DNA from: Leucaena leucocephala
Taxonomy: Eukaryota; Streptophyta; Magnoliopsida; Fabales; Fabaceae
Assembly: GCA_037074615.1 (NCBI GenBank)
Contig: JAYWLJ010000065.1
Span: forward strand, 374,501 to 438,500
Direction: 5' to 3'
DNA length: 64,000 bases
Positions 21,932-35,742 of the stretch are shown here, piece after piece. The position numbers and the translations under genes are program-made. The notes under the pieces were generated by a model. The model was not told where the DNA came from. It saw only the letters and a program-made list of their open reading frames with translations, and made no database searches. Position 1 is the stretch's first letter; each line of letters opens with the position of its first letter.

Positions 21932-24900
21932 CTGGACTCCCTGGAAAGCTTGGCAAGTCTACTTTGCAGATAAATTATCACCGCTAGCAGAAAAATTCAT
22001 CTGGCACCCGAAAACACAAAAATCCCAAAACTGTCCGAAATGGAAGTTTTGGGCCATCGTGTGGTCTGGGTTTGGTAATTTCTACAGGGCAACGTAGATG
22101 TCGATAAATTATGAAACCGGACTCCCTGGAAAGCTTGGCAAGTCTACTTTGCAGATAAATTATCACCGCTCGCAGAAAAATTCATCTGGCACCCGAAAAC
22201 GCAAAAATCACAAACCTGTCCGAAATGGAACTTTTGGGCCATCGTGTGGTCTGGGTTTGACAATTTCTACAGGGCAATGTCGACGTCGATAAATTATGAA
22301 ACTGGACTCCCTGGAAAGCTTGGCAAGTCTACTTTGCAGATAAATTATCACCGCTCGCAGAAAAATTCATCTGGCACCCGAAAACGCAAAAATCACAAAC
22401 CTGTCCGAAATGGAACTTTTGGGCCATCGTGTGGTCTGGGTTTGACAATTTCTACAGGGCAATGTCGACGTCGATAAATTATGAAACCGGACACCCTGGA
22501 AAGCTTGGCAAGTCTACTTTGCAGATAAATTATCACCGCTCGCAGAAAAATTCATCTGACACCTGAAAACACAAAAATCACAAACCTGTCCGAAATGGAA
22601 CTTTTGGGCCATCGTGTGGTCTGGGTTTGGCAATTTCTACAGGGCAACGTAGATGTCGATAAATTATGAAACCCGACTCCCTGGAAAGCTTGGCAAGTCT
22701 ACTTTGCAGATAAATTATCACCGCTCGCACAAAAATTCATCTGGCACCCGAAAACGCAAAAATCCCAAAACTGTTCGGAATGGAAGTTTTGCGCCATCGT
22801 TGGTCTGGGTTTGGCAATTTCTACAGGGCAACGTAGATGTCGATAAATTATGAAACCGGACTCCCTGGAAAGCTTGGCAAGTCTACTTTGCAGATAAATT
22901 ATCACCGCTCGCAGAAAAATTCATCTGGCACCCGAAAACGCAAAAATCCCAAAACTGTCCGAAATGGAACTTTTGGGCCATCGTGTGGTCTGGGTTTGGC
23001 AATTTCTACAGGGCAACGTAGAGGTCGATAAATTATGAAACCGGACTCCCTGGAAAGCTTGGCAAGTCTACTTTGCAGATAAATTATCACCGCTCGCAGA
23101 AAAATTCATCTGGCACCCGAAAACGCAAAAAGCACAAACCTGTCTGAAATGGAAGTTTTGGGCCATCGTGTGGTCTGGGTTTGACAATTTCTACAGGGCA
23201 ATGTCGACGTCGATAAATTATGAAACCGGACTCCCTGGAAAGCTTGGCAAGTCTACTTTGCAGATAAATTATCACCAATAGCAGAAAAATTCATCTGGCT
23301 CCCGAAAACGCAAAAATCCCAAAACTGTCCGAAATGGAAGTTTTGGGCCATCGTATGGTCTGGGTTTGGCAATTTCTACAGGGCAACGTAGATGTCGATA
23401 AATTATGAAACAGACTCCCTGGAAAGCTTGGCAAGTCTACTTTGCAGATAAATTATCACCGCTCGCAGAAAAATTCATCTGACACCCGAAAGCACAAAAA
23501 TCCCAAAACTGTCTGCAATGGAACTTTTGGGCCATCGTCTGGTCTGGGTTTGGCAATTTCTACAGGGCAACGTCGACGTCGATAAATTATGAAAATGGAC
23601 TCCCTGGAAAGCTTGGCAAGTCTACTTTGCAGATAAATTATCACCGCTCGCAGAAAAATTCATCTGACACCCGAAAGCACAAAAATCCCAAAACTGTCCG
23701 CAATGGAAATTTTGGGCCATCGTGTGGTCTGGGTTTGGCAATTTCTACAGGGCAACGTAGAGGTCGATAAATTATGAAACCGGACTCCCTGGAAAGCTTG
23801 GCAAGTCTACTTTGCAGATAAATTATCACCGCTAGCAGAAAAATTCATCTGGCACCCGAAAACGCAAAAATCCAAAACCTGTCCGAAATGGAACTATTGG
23901 GCCATCGTGTGGTCTGGGTTTGACAATTTCTACAGGGCAATGTCGACGTCGATAAATTATGAAACCGGACACCCTGGAAAGCTTGGCAAGTCTACTTTGC
24001 AGATAAATTATCACCGCTCGCAGAAAAATTCATCTGACACCTGAAAACACAAAAATCACAAACCTGTCCGAAATGGAACTTTTGGGCCATCGTGTGGTCT
24101 GGGTTTGGCAATTTCTACAGGGCAACGTAGATGTCGATAAATTATGAAACCGGACTCCCTGGAAAGCTTGGCAAGTCTACTTTGCAGATATCACCGTTCG
24201 CAGAAAAATTCATCTGGCACCCGAAAACGCAAAAATCACAAACCTGTCCGAAATGGAACTTTTGGGCCATCGTGTGGTCTGGATTTGACAATTTCTACAG
24301 GGTAATGTCGACGTCGATAAATTATGAAACCGGACACCCTGGAAAGCTTGGCAAGTCTACTTTGCAGATAAATTATCACCGCTCGCAGAAAAATTCATCT
24401 GGCACCCGAAAACGCAAAAATCCTAAAACTGTCCGCAATAGAAGTTTTGGGCCATCGTGTGGTCTGGGTTTGGCAATTTCTACAGGGCAATGTCGACGTC
24501 GATAAATTATGAAACCGGACACTCTGGAAAGCTTGGCAAGTCTACTTTGCAGATAAATTATCACTGCTCGCAGAAAAATTCATCTGCCACCTGAAAACAC
24601 AAAAATCACAAACCTGTCCGAAATGGAACTTTTGGGCCATCGTGTGGTCTGGGTTTGGCAATTTCTACAGGGCAACGTAGATGTCGATAAATTATGAAAC
24701 CGGACTCCCTGGAAAGCTTGGCAAGTCTACTTTGCAGATAAATTATCACCGCTCGCAGAAAAATTCATCTGGCACCCGAAAACGCAAAAATCCCAAAACT
24801 GTCCAAAATGGAAGTTTTGGGCCATCGTGTGGTCTGGGTTTGGCAATTTCTACAGGGCAACGTAGATGTCGATAAATTATGAAATCGGACTCCCTTGAAA

Positions 24901-27900
24901 GCTTGGCAAGTCTACTTTGCAGATAAATTATCACCGCTCGCAGAAAAATTCATCTGACACCTGAAAACACAAATCACAAACCTGTCCGAAATGGAACTTT
25001 TGGGCCATCGTGTGGTCTGGGTTTGGCAATTTCTACAGGGCAACGTAGATGTCGATAAATTATGAAACCGGACTCCCTGGAAAGCTTGGCAAGTCTACTT
25101 TGCAGATAAATTATCACCGCTCGCAGAAAAATTCATCTGACACCTGAAAACACAAATCACAAACCTGTCCGAAATGGAACTTTTGGGCCATCGTGTGGTC
25201 TGGGTTTGGCAATTTCTACAGGGCAACGTAGATGTCGATAAATTATGAAACCGGACTCCCTGAAAGCTTGGCAAGTCTACTTTGCAGATAAATTATCACC
25301 GCTCGCAGAAAAATTCATCTGGCACCCGAAAACACAAAAATCCCAAAACTGTCCGAAATGGAAGTTTTGGGCCATCGTGTGGTCTGGGTTTGGTAATTTC
25401 TACAGGGCAACGTAGATGTCGATAAATTATGAAACCGGACTCCCTGGAAAGCTTGGCAAGTCTACTTTGCAGATAAATTATCACCGCTCGCAGAAAAATT
25501 CATCTGGCACCCGAAAACGCAAAAATCACAAACCTGTCCGAAATGGAACTTTTGGGCCATCGTGTGGTCTGGGTTTGACAATTTCTACAGGGCAATGTCG
25601 ACGTCGATAAATTATGAAACTGGACTCCCTGGAAAGCTTGGCAAGTCTACTTTGCAGATAAATTATCACCGCTCGCAGAAAAATTCATCTGGCACCTGAA
25701 AACGCAAAAATCACAAACCTGTCCGAAATGGAACTTTTGGGCCATCGTGTGGTCTGGGTTTGGCAATTTCTACAGGGCAACGTAGAGGTCGATAAATTAT
25801 GAAACCGGACTCCCTGGAAAGCTTGGCAAGTCTACTTTGCAGATAAATTATCACCGCTCGCAGAAAAATTCATCTGGCACCCGAAAAACGCAAAAATCCC
25901 AAAACTGTCTGAAATGGAAGTTTTGGGCCATCGTGTGGTCTAGGTTTGGCAATTTCTACAGGGCAACGTAGATGTCGATAAATTATGAAACCGGACTCCC
26001 TGGAAAGCTTGGCAAGTCTACTTTGCAGATAAATTATCACCGCTCGCAGAAAAATTCATCTGGCACCCGAAAACACAAAAATCCCAAAACTGTCCGAAAT
26101 GGAAGTTTTGGGCCATCGTCTGGTCTGGGTTTGGCAATTTCTACAGGGCAACGTCGACGTCGATAAATTATGAAACTGGACTCCCTGGAAAGCTTGGCAA
26201 GTCTACTTGGCAGATAAATTATCGCCGCTCGCAGAAAAATTCATCTGACACCCGAAAACACAAAAATCCCAAAACTGTCCGCAATGGAACTTTTGGGCCA
26301 TCGTGTGGTCTGGGTTTGGCAATTTCTACAGGGCAACGTAGAGGTCGATAAATTATGAAACCGGACTCCCTGGAAAGCTTGGCAAGTCTACTTTGCAGAT
26401 AAATTATCACCGCTCGCAGAAAAATTCATCTGGCACCCGAAAACGTAAAAAGCACAAACCTGTCTGAAATGGAAGTTTTGGGCCATCGTGTGGTCTGGGT
26501 TTGACAATTTCTACAGGGCAATGTCGACGTCGATAAATTATGAAACCGGACTCCCTGGAAAGCTTGGCAAGTCTACTTTGCAGATAAATTATCACCAATA
26601 GCAGAAAAATTCATCTGGCTCCCGAAAACGCAAAAATCCCAAAACTGTCCGAAATGGAAGTTTTGGGCCATCGTATGGTCTGGGTTTGGCAATTTCTACA
26701 GGGCAACGTAGATGTCGATAAATTATGAAACAGACTCCCTGGAAGGCAAGTCTACTTTGCAGATAAATTATCACCGCTCGCAGAAAAATTCATCTGACAC
26801 CCGAAAGCACAAAAATCCCAAAACTGTCTGCAATGGAACTTTTGGGCCATCGTCTGGTCTGGGTTTGGCAATTTCTACAGGGCAACGTCGACGTCGATAA
26901 ATTATGAAAATGGACTCCCTGGAAAGCTTGGCAAGTCTACTTTGCAGATAAATTATCACCGCTCGCAGAAAAATTCATATGACACCCGAAAGCACAAAAA
27001 TCCCAAAACTGTCCGCAATGGAAATTTTGGGCCATCGTGTGGTCTGGGTTTGGCAATTTCTACAGGGCAACGTAGAGGTCGATAAATTATGAAACCGGAC
27101 TCCCTGGAAAGCTTGGCAAGTCTACTTTGCAGATAAATTATCACCGCTAGCAGAAAAATTCATCTGGCACCCGAAAACGCAAAAATCCAAAACCTGTCCG
27201 AAATGGAACTATTGGGCCATCGTGTGGTCTGGGTTTGACAATTTCTACAGGGCAATGTCGACGTCGATAAATTATGAAACCGGACACCCTGGAAAGCTTG
27301 GCAAGTCTACTTTGCAGATAAATTATCACCGCTCGCAGAAAAATTCATCTGACACCTGAAAACACAAAAATCACAAACCTGTCCGAAATGGAACTTTTGG
27401 GCCATCGTGTGGTCTGGGTTTGGCAATTTCTACAGGGCAACGTAGATGTCGATAAATTATGAAACCGGACTCCCTGGAAAGCTTGGCAAGTCTACTTTGC
27501 AGATAAATTATCACCGCTCGCAGAAAAATTCATCTGACACCTGAAAACACAAATCACAAACCTGTCCGAAATGGAACTTTTGGGCCATCGTGTGGTCTGG
27601 GTTTGGCAATTTCTACAGGGCAACGTAGATGTCGATAAATTATGAAACCGGACTCCCTGGAAAGCTTGGCAAGTCTACTTTGCAGATAAATTATCACCGC
27701 TCGCAGAAAAATTCATCTGGCACCCGAAAACGCAAAAATCACAAACCTGTCCGAAATGGAACTTTTGGGCCATCGTGTGGTCTGGGTTTGACAATTTCTA
27801 CAGGGCAATGTCGACGTCGATAAATTATGAAACCGGACACCCTGGAAAGCTTGGCAAGTCTACTTTGCAGATAAATTATCACCGCTCGCAGAAAAATTCA

Positions 27901-28771
27901 TCTGACACCTGAAAACACAAAAATCACAAACCTGTCCGAAATGGAACTTTTGGGCCATCGTGTGGTCTGGGTTTGGCAATTTCTACAGGGCAACGTAGAG
28001 GTCGATAAATTATGAAACCGGACTCCCTGGAAAGCTTGGCAAGTCTACTTTGCAGATAAATTATCACCGCTTGCAGAAAAATTCATCTGGCACCCGAAAA
28101 CACAAAAATCCCAAAACTGTCCGAAATGGAAGTTTTGGGCCATCGTCTGGTCTGGGTTTGGCAATTTCTACAGGGCAACGTCGACGTCGATAAATTATGA
28201 AACTGGACTCCCTGGAAAGCTTGGCAAGTCTACTTGGCAGATAAATTATCGCCGCTCGCAGAAAAATTCATCTGACACCCGAAAACACAAAAATCCCAAA
28301 ACTGTCCGCAATGGAACTTTTGGGCCATCGTGTGGTCTGGGTTTGGCAATTTCTACAGGGCAACGTAGAGGTCGATAAATTATGAAACCGGACTCCCTGG
28401 AAAGCTTGGCAAGTCTACTTTGCAGATAAATTATCACCGCTCGCAGAAAAATTCATCTGGCACCCGAAAACGTAAAAAGCACAAACCTGTCTGAAATGGA
28501 AGTTTTGGGCCATCGTGTGGTCTGGGTTTGACAATTTCTACAGGGCAATGTCGACGTCGATAAATTATGAAACCGGACTCCCTGGAAAGCTTGGCAAGTC
28601 TACTTTGCAGATAAATTATCACCAATAGCAGAAAAATTCATCTGGCTCCCGAAAACGCAAAAATCCCAAAACTGTCCGAAATGGAAGTTTTGGGCCATCG
28701 TATGGTCTGGGTTTGGCAATTTCTACAGGGCAACGTAGATGTCGATAAATTATGAAACAGACTCCCTGGAA
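21932..28771 (+). repeat. 51-monomer duplication, right copy (9,403-bp offset)
   Basis: This is the partner of 12,529-19,368. It carries the same series of diagnostic indels: CATCGTTGG near 22,797, the 1-bp loss near 23,410, GATATC near 24,187, ACACAAATCAC near 24,969 and 25,149, CCCTGAAAGC near 25,260, the five-A gain near 25,886 and the AGCTT deletion near 26,743. One difference is CACCGCTCGCAG near 26,038 against CACCGCTAGCAG near 16,635. The match ends at 28,771, where this copy keeps the HindIII site. Confidence 0.82.
23119..28465 (+). repeat. 29-monomer HOR, copy 1 (5,347 bp)
   Basis: From just after AAAACGCAAAAAGC (about 23,124; T replaces the C in the next copy) to 28,465 the sequence repeats in tandem at offset 5,347. 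The length equals 29 x 185 minus 18, and the indels I list inside sum to minus 18. The copy overlaps the right half of the 9,403-bp duplication, so this 29-mer was formed from, or together with, that larger block. Confidence 0.82.
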
Positions 28772-31700
28772 AGCTTGGCAAGTCTACTTTGCAGATAAAT
28801 TATCACCGCTCGCAGAAAAATTCATCTGACACCCGAAAGCACAAAAATCCCAAAACTGTCTGCAATGGAACTTTTGGGCCATCGTCTGGTCTGGGTTTGG
28901 CAATTTCTACAGGGCAACGTCGACGTCGATAAATTATGAAAATGGACTCCCTGGAAAGCTTGGCAAGTCTACTTTGCAGATAAATTATCACCGCTCGCAG
29001 AAAAATTCATCTGACACCCGAAAGCACAAAAATCCCAAAACTGTCCGCAATGGAAATTTTGGGCCATCGTGTGGTCTGGGTTTGGCAATTTCTACAGGGC
29101 AACGTAGAGGTCGATAAATTATGAAACCGGACTCCCTGGAAAGCTTGGCAAGTCTACTTTGCAGATAAATTATCACCGCTAGCAGAAAAATTCATCTGGC
29201 ACCCGAAAACGCAAAAATCCAAAACCTGTCCGAAATGGAACTATTGGGCCATCGTGTGGTCTGGGTTTGACAATTTCTACAGGGCAATGTCGACGTCGAT
29301 AAATTATGAAACCGGACACCCTGGAAAGCTTGGCAAGTCTACTTTGCAGATAAATTATCACCGCTCGCAGAAAAATTCATCTGACACCTGAAAACACAAA
29401 AATCACAAACCTGTCCGAAATGGAACTTTTGGGCCATCGTGTGGTCTGGGTTTGGCAATTTCTACAGGGCAACGTAGATGTCGATAAATTATGAAACCGG
29501 ACTCCCTGGAAAGCTTGGCAAGTCTACTTTGCAGATATCACCGTTCGCAGAAAAATTCATCTGGCACCCGAAAACGCAAAAATCACAAACCTGTCCGAAA
29601 TGGAACTTTTGGGCCATCGTGTGGTCTGGATTTGACAATTTCTACAGGGTAATGTCGACGTCGATAAATTATGAAACCGGACACCCTGGAAAGCTTGGCA
29701 AGTCTACTTTGCAGATAAATTATCACCGCTCGCAGAAAAATTCATCTGGCACCCGAAAACGCAAAAATCCTAAAACTGTCCGCAATAGAAGTTTTGGGCC
29801 ATCGTGTGGTCTGGGTTTGGCAATTTCTACAGGGCAATGTCGACGTCGATAAATTATGAAACCGGACACTCTGGAAAGCTTGGCAAGTCTACTTTGCAGA
29901 TAAATTATCACTGCTCGCAGAAAAATTCATCTGCCACCTGAAAACACAAAAATCACAAACCTGTCCGAAATGGAACTTTTGGGCCATCGTGTGGTCTGGG
30001 TTTGGCAATTTCTACAGGGCAACGTAGATGTCGATAAATTATGAAACCGGACTCCCTGGAAAGCTTGGCAAGTCTACTTTGCAGATAAATTATCACCGCT
30101 CGCAGAAAAATTCATCTGGCACCCGAAAACGCAAAAATCCCAAAACTGTCCAAAATGGAAGTTTTGGGCCATCGTGTGGTCTGGGTTTGGCAATTTCTAC
30201 AGGGCAACGTAGATGTCGATAAATTATGAAATCGGACTCCCTTGAAAGCTTGGCAAGTCTACTTTGCAGATAAATTATCACCGCTCGCAGAAAAATTCAT
30301 CTGACACCTGAAAACACAAATCACAAACCTGTCCGAAATGGAACTTTTGGGCCATCGTGTGGTCTGGGTTTGGCAATTTCTACAGGGCAACGTAGATGTC
30401 GATAAATTATGAAACCGGACTCCCTGGAAAGCTTGGCAAGTCTACTTTGCAGATAAATTATCACCGCTCGCAGAAAAATTCATCTGACACCTGAAAACAC
30501 AAATCACAAACCTGTCCGAAATGGAACTTTTGGGCCATCGTGTGGTCTGGGTTTGGCAATTTCTACAGGGCAACGTAGATGTCGATAAATTATGAAACCG
30601 GACTCCCTGAAAGCTTGGCAAGTCTACTTTGCAGATAAATTATCACCGCTCGCAGAAAAATTCATCTGGCACCCGAAAACACAAAAATCCCAAAACTGTC
30701 CGAAATGGAAGTTTTGGGCCATCGTGTGGTCTGGGTTTGGTAATTTCTACAGGGCAACGTAGATGTCGATAAATTATGAAACCGGACTCCCTGGAAAGCT
30801 TGGCAAGTCTACTTTGCAGATAAATTATCACCGCTCGCAGAAAAATTCATCTGGCACCCGAAAACGCAAAAATCACAAACCTGTCCGAAATGGAACTTTT
30901 GGGCCATCGTGTGGTCTGGGTTTGACAATTTCTACAGGGCAATGTCGACGTCGATAAATTATGAAACTGGACTCCCTGGAAAGCTTGGCAAGTCTACTTT
31001 GCAGATAAATTATCACCGCTCGCAGAAAAATTCATCTGGCACCTGAAAACGCAAAAATCACAAACCTGTCCGAAATGGAACTTTTGGGCCATCGTGTGGT
31101 CTGGGTTTGGCAATTTCTACAGGGCAACGTAGAGGTCGATAAATTATGAAACCGGACTCCCTGGAAAGCTTGGCAAGTCTACTTTGCAGATAAATTATCA
31201 CCGCTCGCAGAAAAATTCATCTGGCACCCGAAAAACGCAAAAATCCCAAAACTGTCTGAAATGGAAGTTTTGGGCCATCGTGTGGTCTAGGTTTGGCAAT
31301 TTCTACAGGGCAACGTAGATGTCGATAAATTATGAAACCGGACTCCCTGGAAAGCTTGGCAAGTCTACTTTGCAGATAAATTATCACCGCTAGCAGAAAA
31401 ATTCATCTGGCACCCGAAAACACAAAAATCCCAAAACTGTCCGAAATGGAAGTTTTGGGCCATCGTCTGGTCTGGGTTTGGCAATTTCTACAGGGCAACG
31501 TCGACGTCGATAAATTATGAAACTGGACTCCCTGGAAAGCTTGGCAAGTCTACTTGGCAGATAAATTATCGCCGCTCGCAGAAAAATTCATCTGACACCC
31601 GAAAACACAAAAATCCCAAAACTGTCCGCAATGGAACTTTTGGGCCATCGTGTGGTCTGGGTTTGGCAATTTCTACAGGGCAACGTAGAGGTCGATAAAT

Positions 31701-34118
31701 TATGAAACCGGACTCCCTGGAAAGCTTGGCAAGTCTACTTTGCAGATAAATTATCACCGCTCGCAGAAAAATTCATCTGGCACCCGAAAACGTAAAAAGC
31801 ACAAACCTGTCTGAAATGGAAGTTTTGGGCCATCGTGTGGTCTGGGTTTGACAATTTCTACAGGGCAATGTCGACGTCGATAAATTATGAAACCGGACTC
31901 CCTGGAAAGCTTGGCAAGTCTACTTTGCAGATAAATTATCACCAATAGCAGAAAAATTCATCTGGCTCCCGAAAACGCAAAAATCCCAAAACTGTCCGAA
32001 ATGGAAGTTTTGGGCCATCGTATGGTCTGGGTTTGGCAATTTCTACAGGGCAACGTAGATGTCGATAAATTATGAAACAGACTCCCTGGAAGGCAAGTCT
32101 ACTTTGCAGATAAATTATCACCGCTCGCAGAAAAATTCATCTGACACCCGAAAGCACAAAAATCCCAAAACTGTCTGCAATGGAACTTTTGGGCCATCGT
32201 CTGGTCTGGGTTTGGCAATTTCTACAGGGCAACGTCGACGTCGATAAATTATGAAAATGGACTCCCTGGAAAGCTTGGCAAGTCTACTTTGCAGATAAAT
32301 TATCACCGCTCGCAGAAAAATTCATATGACACCCGAAAGCACAAAAATCCCAAAACTGTCCGCAATGGAAATTTTGGGCCATCGTGTGGTCTGGGTTTGG
32401 CAATTTCTACAGGGCAACGTAGAGGTCGATAAATTATGAAACCGGACTCCCTGGAAAGCTTGGCAAGTCTACTTTGCAGATAAATTATCACCGCTAGCAG
32501 AAAAATTCATCTGGCACCCGAAAACGCAAAAATCCAAAACCTGTCCGAAATGGAACTATTGGGCCATCGTGTGGTCTGGGTTTGACAATTTCTACAGGGC
32601 AATGTCGACGTCGATAAATTATGAAACCGGACACCCTGGAAAGCTTGGCAAGTCTACTTTGCAGATAAATTATCACCGCTCGCAGAAAAATTCATCTGAC
32701 ACCTGAAAACACAAAAATCACAAACCTGTCCGAAATGGAACTTTTGGGCCATCGTGTGGTCTGGGTTTGGCAATTTCTACAGGGCAACGTAGATGTCGAT
32801 AAATTATGAAACCGGACTCCCTGGAAAGCTTGGCAAGTCTACTTTGCAGATAAATTATCACCGCTCGCAGAAAAATTCATCTGACACCTGAAAACACAAA
32901 TCACAAACCTGTCCGAAATGGAACTTTTGGGCCATCGTGTGGTCTGGGTTTGGCAATTTCTACAGGGCAACGTAGATGTCGATAAATTATGAAACCGGAC
33001 TCCCTGGAAAGCTTGGCAAGTCTACTTTGCAGATAAATTATCACCGCTCGCAGAAAAATTCATCTGGCACCCGAAAACGCAAAAATCACAAACCTGTCCG
33101 AAATGGAACTTTTGGGCCATCGTGTGGTCTGGGTTTGACAATTTCTACAGGGCAATGTCGACGTCGATAAATTATGAAACCGGACACCCTGGAAAGCTTG
33201 GCAAGTCTACTTTGCAGATAAATTATCACCGCTCGCAGAAAAATTCATCTGACACCTGAAAACACAAAAATCACAAACCTGTCCGAAATGGAACTTTTGG
33301 GCCATCGTGTGGTCTGGGTTTGGCAATTTCTACAGGGCAACGTAGAGGTCGATAAATTATGAAACCGGACTCCCTGGAAAGCTTGGCAAGTCTACTTTGC
33401 AGATAAATTATCACCGCTTGCAGAAAAATTCATCTGGCACCCGAAAACACAAAAATCCCAAAACTGTCCGAAATGGAAGTTTTGGGCCATCGTCTGGTCT
33501 GGGTTTGGCAATTTCTACAGGGCAACGTCGACGTCGATAAATTATGAAACTGGACTCCCTGGAAAGCTTGGCAAGTCTACTTGGCAGATAAATTATCGCC
33601 GCTCGCAGAAAAATTCATCTGACACCCGAAAACACAAAAATCCCAAAACTGTCCGCAATGGAACTTTTGGGCCATCGTGTGGTCTGGGTTTGGCAATTTC
33701 TACAGGGCAACGTAGAGGTCGATAAATTATGAAACCGGACTCCCTGGAAAGCTTGGCAAGTCTACTTTGCAGATAAATTATCACCGCTCGCAGAAAAATT
33801 CATCTGGCACCCGAAAACGTAAAAAGCACAAACCTGTCTGAAATGGAAGTTTTGGGCCATCGTGTGGTCTGGGTTTGACAATTTCTACAGGGCAATGTCG
33901 ACGTCGATAAATTATGAAACCGGACTCCCTGGAAAGCTTGGCAAGTCTACTTTGCAGATAAATTATCACCAATAGCAGAAAAATTCATCTGGCTCCCGAA
34001 AACGCAAAAATCCCAAAACTGTCCGAAATGGAAGTTTTGGGCCATCGTATGGTCTGGGTTTGGCAATTTCTACAGGGCAACGTAGATGTCGATAAATTAT
34101 GAAACAGACTCCCTGGAA
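28466..34118 (+). repeat. 29-monomer HOR, copy 2 with 0.3 kb of copy 3
   Basis: This is the tandem copy of 23,119-28,465 at offset 5,347. The match runs past one full unit to about 34,118, where GGAAGGCAAG here (about 34,111) opposes GGAAAGCTTGG at 28,765. The 11-mer (2,027 bp) repeat is nested inside, at 31,566/33,593. Its second unit continues through the AGCTT-deleted monomer (34,104) to about 35,000, whereas in copy 1 it is cut short near 28,765. Confidence 0.82.
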
Positions 34119-35742
34119 GGCAAGTCTACTTTGCAGATAAATTATCACCGCTCGCAGAAAAATTCATCTGACACCCGAAAGCACAAAAATCCCAAAACTG
34201 TCTGCAATGGAACTTTTGGGCCATCGTCTGGTCTGGGTTTGGCAATTTCTACAGGGCAACGTCGACGTCGATAAATTATGAAAATGGACTCCCTGGAAAG
34301 CTTGGCAAGTCTACTTTGCAGATAAATTATCACCGCTCGCAGAAAAATTCATATGACACCCGAAAGCACAAAAATCCCAAAACTGTCCGCAATGGAAATT
34401 TTGGGCCATCGTGTGGTCTGGGTTTGGCAATTTCTACAGGGCAACGTAGAGGTCGATAAATTATGAAACCGGACTCCCTGGAAAGCTTGGCAAGTCTACT
34501 TTGCAGATAAATTATCACCGCTAGCAGAAAAATTCATCTGGCACCCGAAAACGCAAAAATCCAAAACCTGTCCGAAATGGAACTATTGGGCCATCGTGTG
34601 GTCTGGGTTTGACAATTTCTACAGGGCAATGTCGACGTCGATAAATTATGAAACCGGACACCCTGGAAAGCTTGGCAAGTCTACTTTGCAGATAAATTAT
34701 CACCGCTCGCAGAAAAATTCATCTGACACCTGAAAACACAAAAATCACAAACCTGTCCGAAATGGAACTTTTGGGCCATCGTGTGGTCTGGGTTTGGCAA
34801 TTTCTACAGGGCAACGTAGATGTCGATAAATTATGAAACCGGACTCCCTGGAAAGCTTGGCAAGTCTACTTTGCAGATAAATTATCACCGCTCGCAGAAA
34901 AATTCATCTGACACCTGAAAACACAAATCACAAACCTGTCCGAAATGGAACTTTTGGGCCATCGTGTGGTCTGGGTTTGGCAATTTCTACAGGGCAACGT
35001 AGATGTCGATAAATTATGAAACCGGACTCCCTGGAAAGCTTGGCAAGTCTACTTTGCAGATAAATTATCACCGCTCGCAGAAAAATTCATCTGGCACCCG
35101 AAAACACAAAAATCCCAAAACTGTCCGAAATGGAAGTTTTGGGCCATCGTGTGGTCTGGGTGTTGTAATTTCTACAGGGCAACGTAGATGTCGATAAATT
35201 ATGAAACCGGACTCCCTGGAAAGCTTGGCAAGTCTACTTTGCAGATAAATTATCACCGCTCGCAGAAAAATTCATCTGGCACCCGAAAACGCAAAAATCA
35301 CAAACCTGTCCGAAATGGAACTTTTGGGCCATCGTGTGGTCTGGGTTTGACAATTTCTACAGGGCAATGTCGACGTCGATAAATTATGAAACTGGACTCC
35401 CTGGAAAGCTTGGCAAGTCTACTTTGCAGATAAATTATCACCGCTCGCAGAAAAATTCATCTGGCACCCGAAAACGCAAAAATCACAAACCTGTCCGAAA
35501 TGGAACTTTTGGGCCATCGTGTGGTCTGGGTTTGACAATTTCTACAGGGCAATGTCGACGTCGATAAATTATGAAACCGGACACCCTGGAAAGCTTGGCA
35601 AGTCTACTTTGCAGATAAATTATCACTGCTCGCAGAAAAATTCATCTGACACCTGAAAACACAAAAATCACAAACCTGTCCGAAATGGAACTTTTGGGCC
35701 ATCGTGTGGTCTGGGTTTGGCAATTTCTACAGGGCAACGTAG

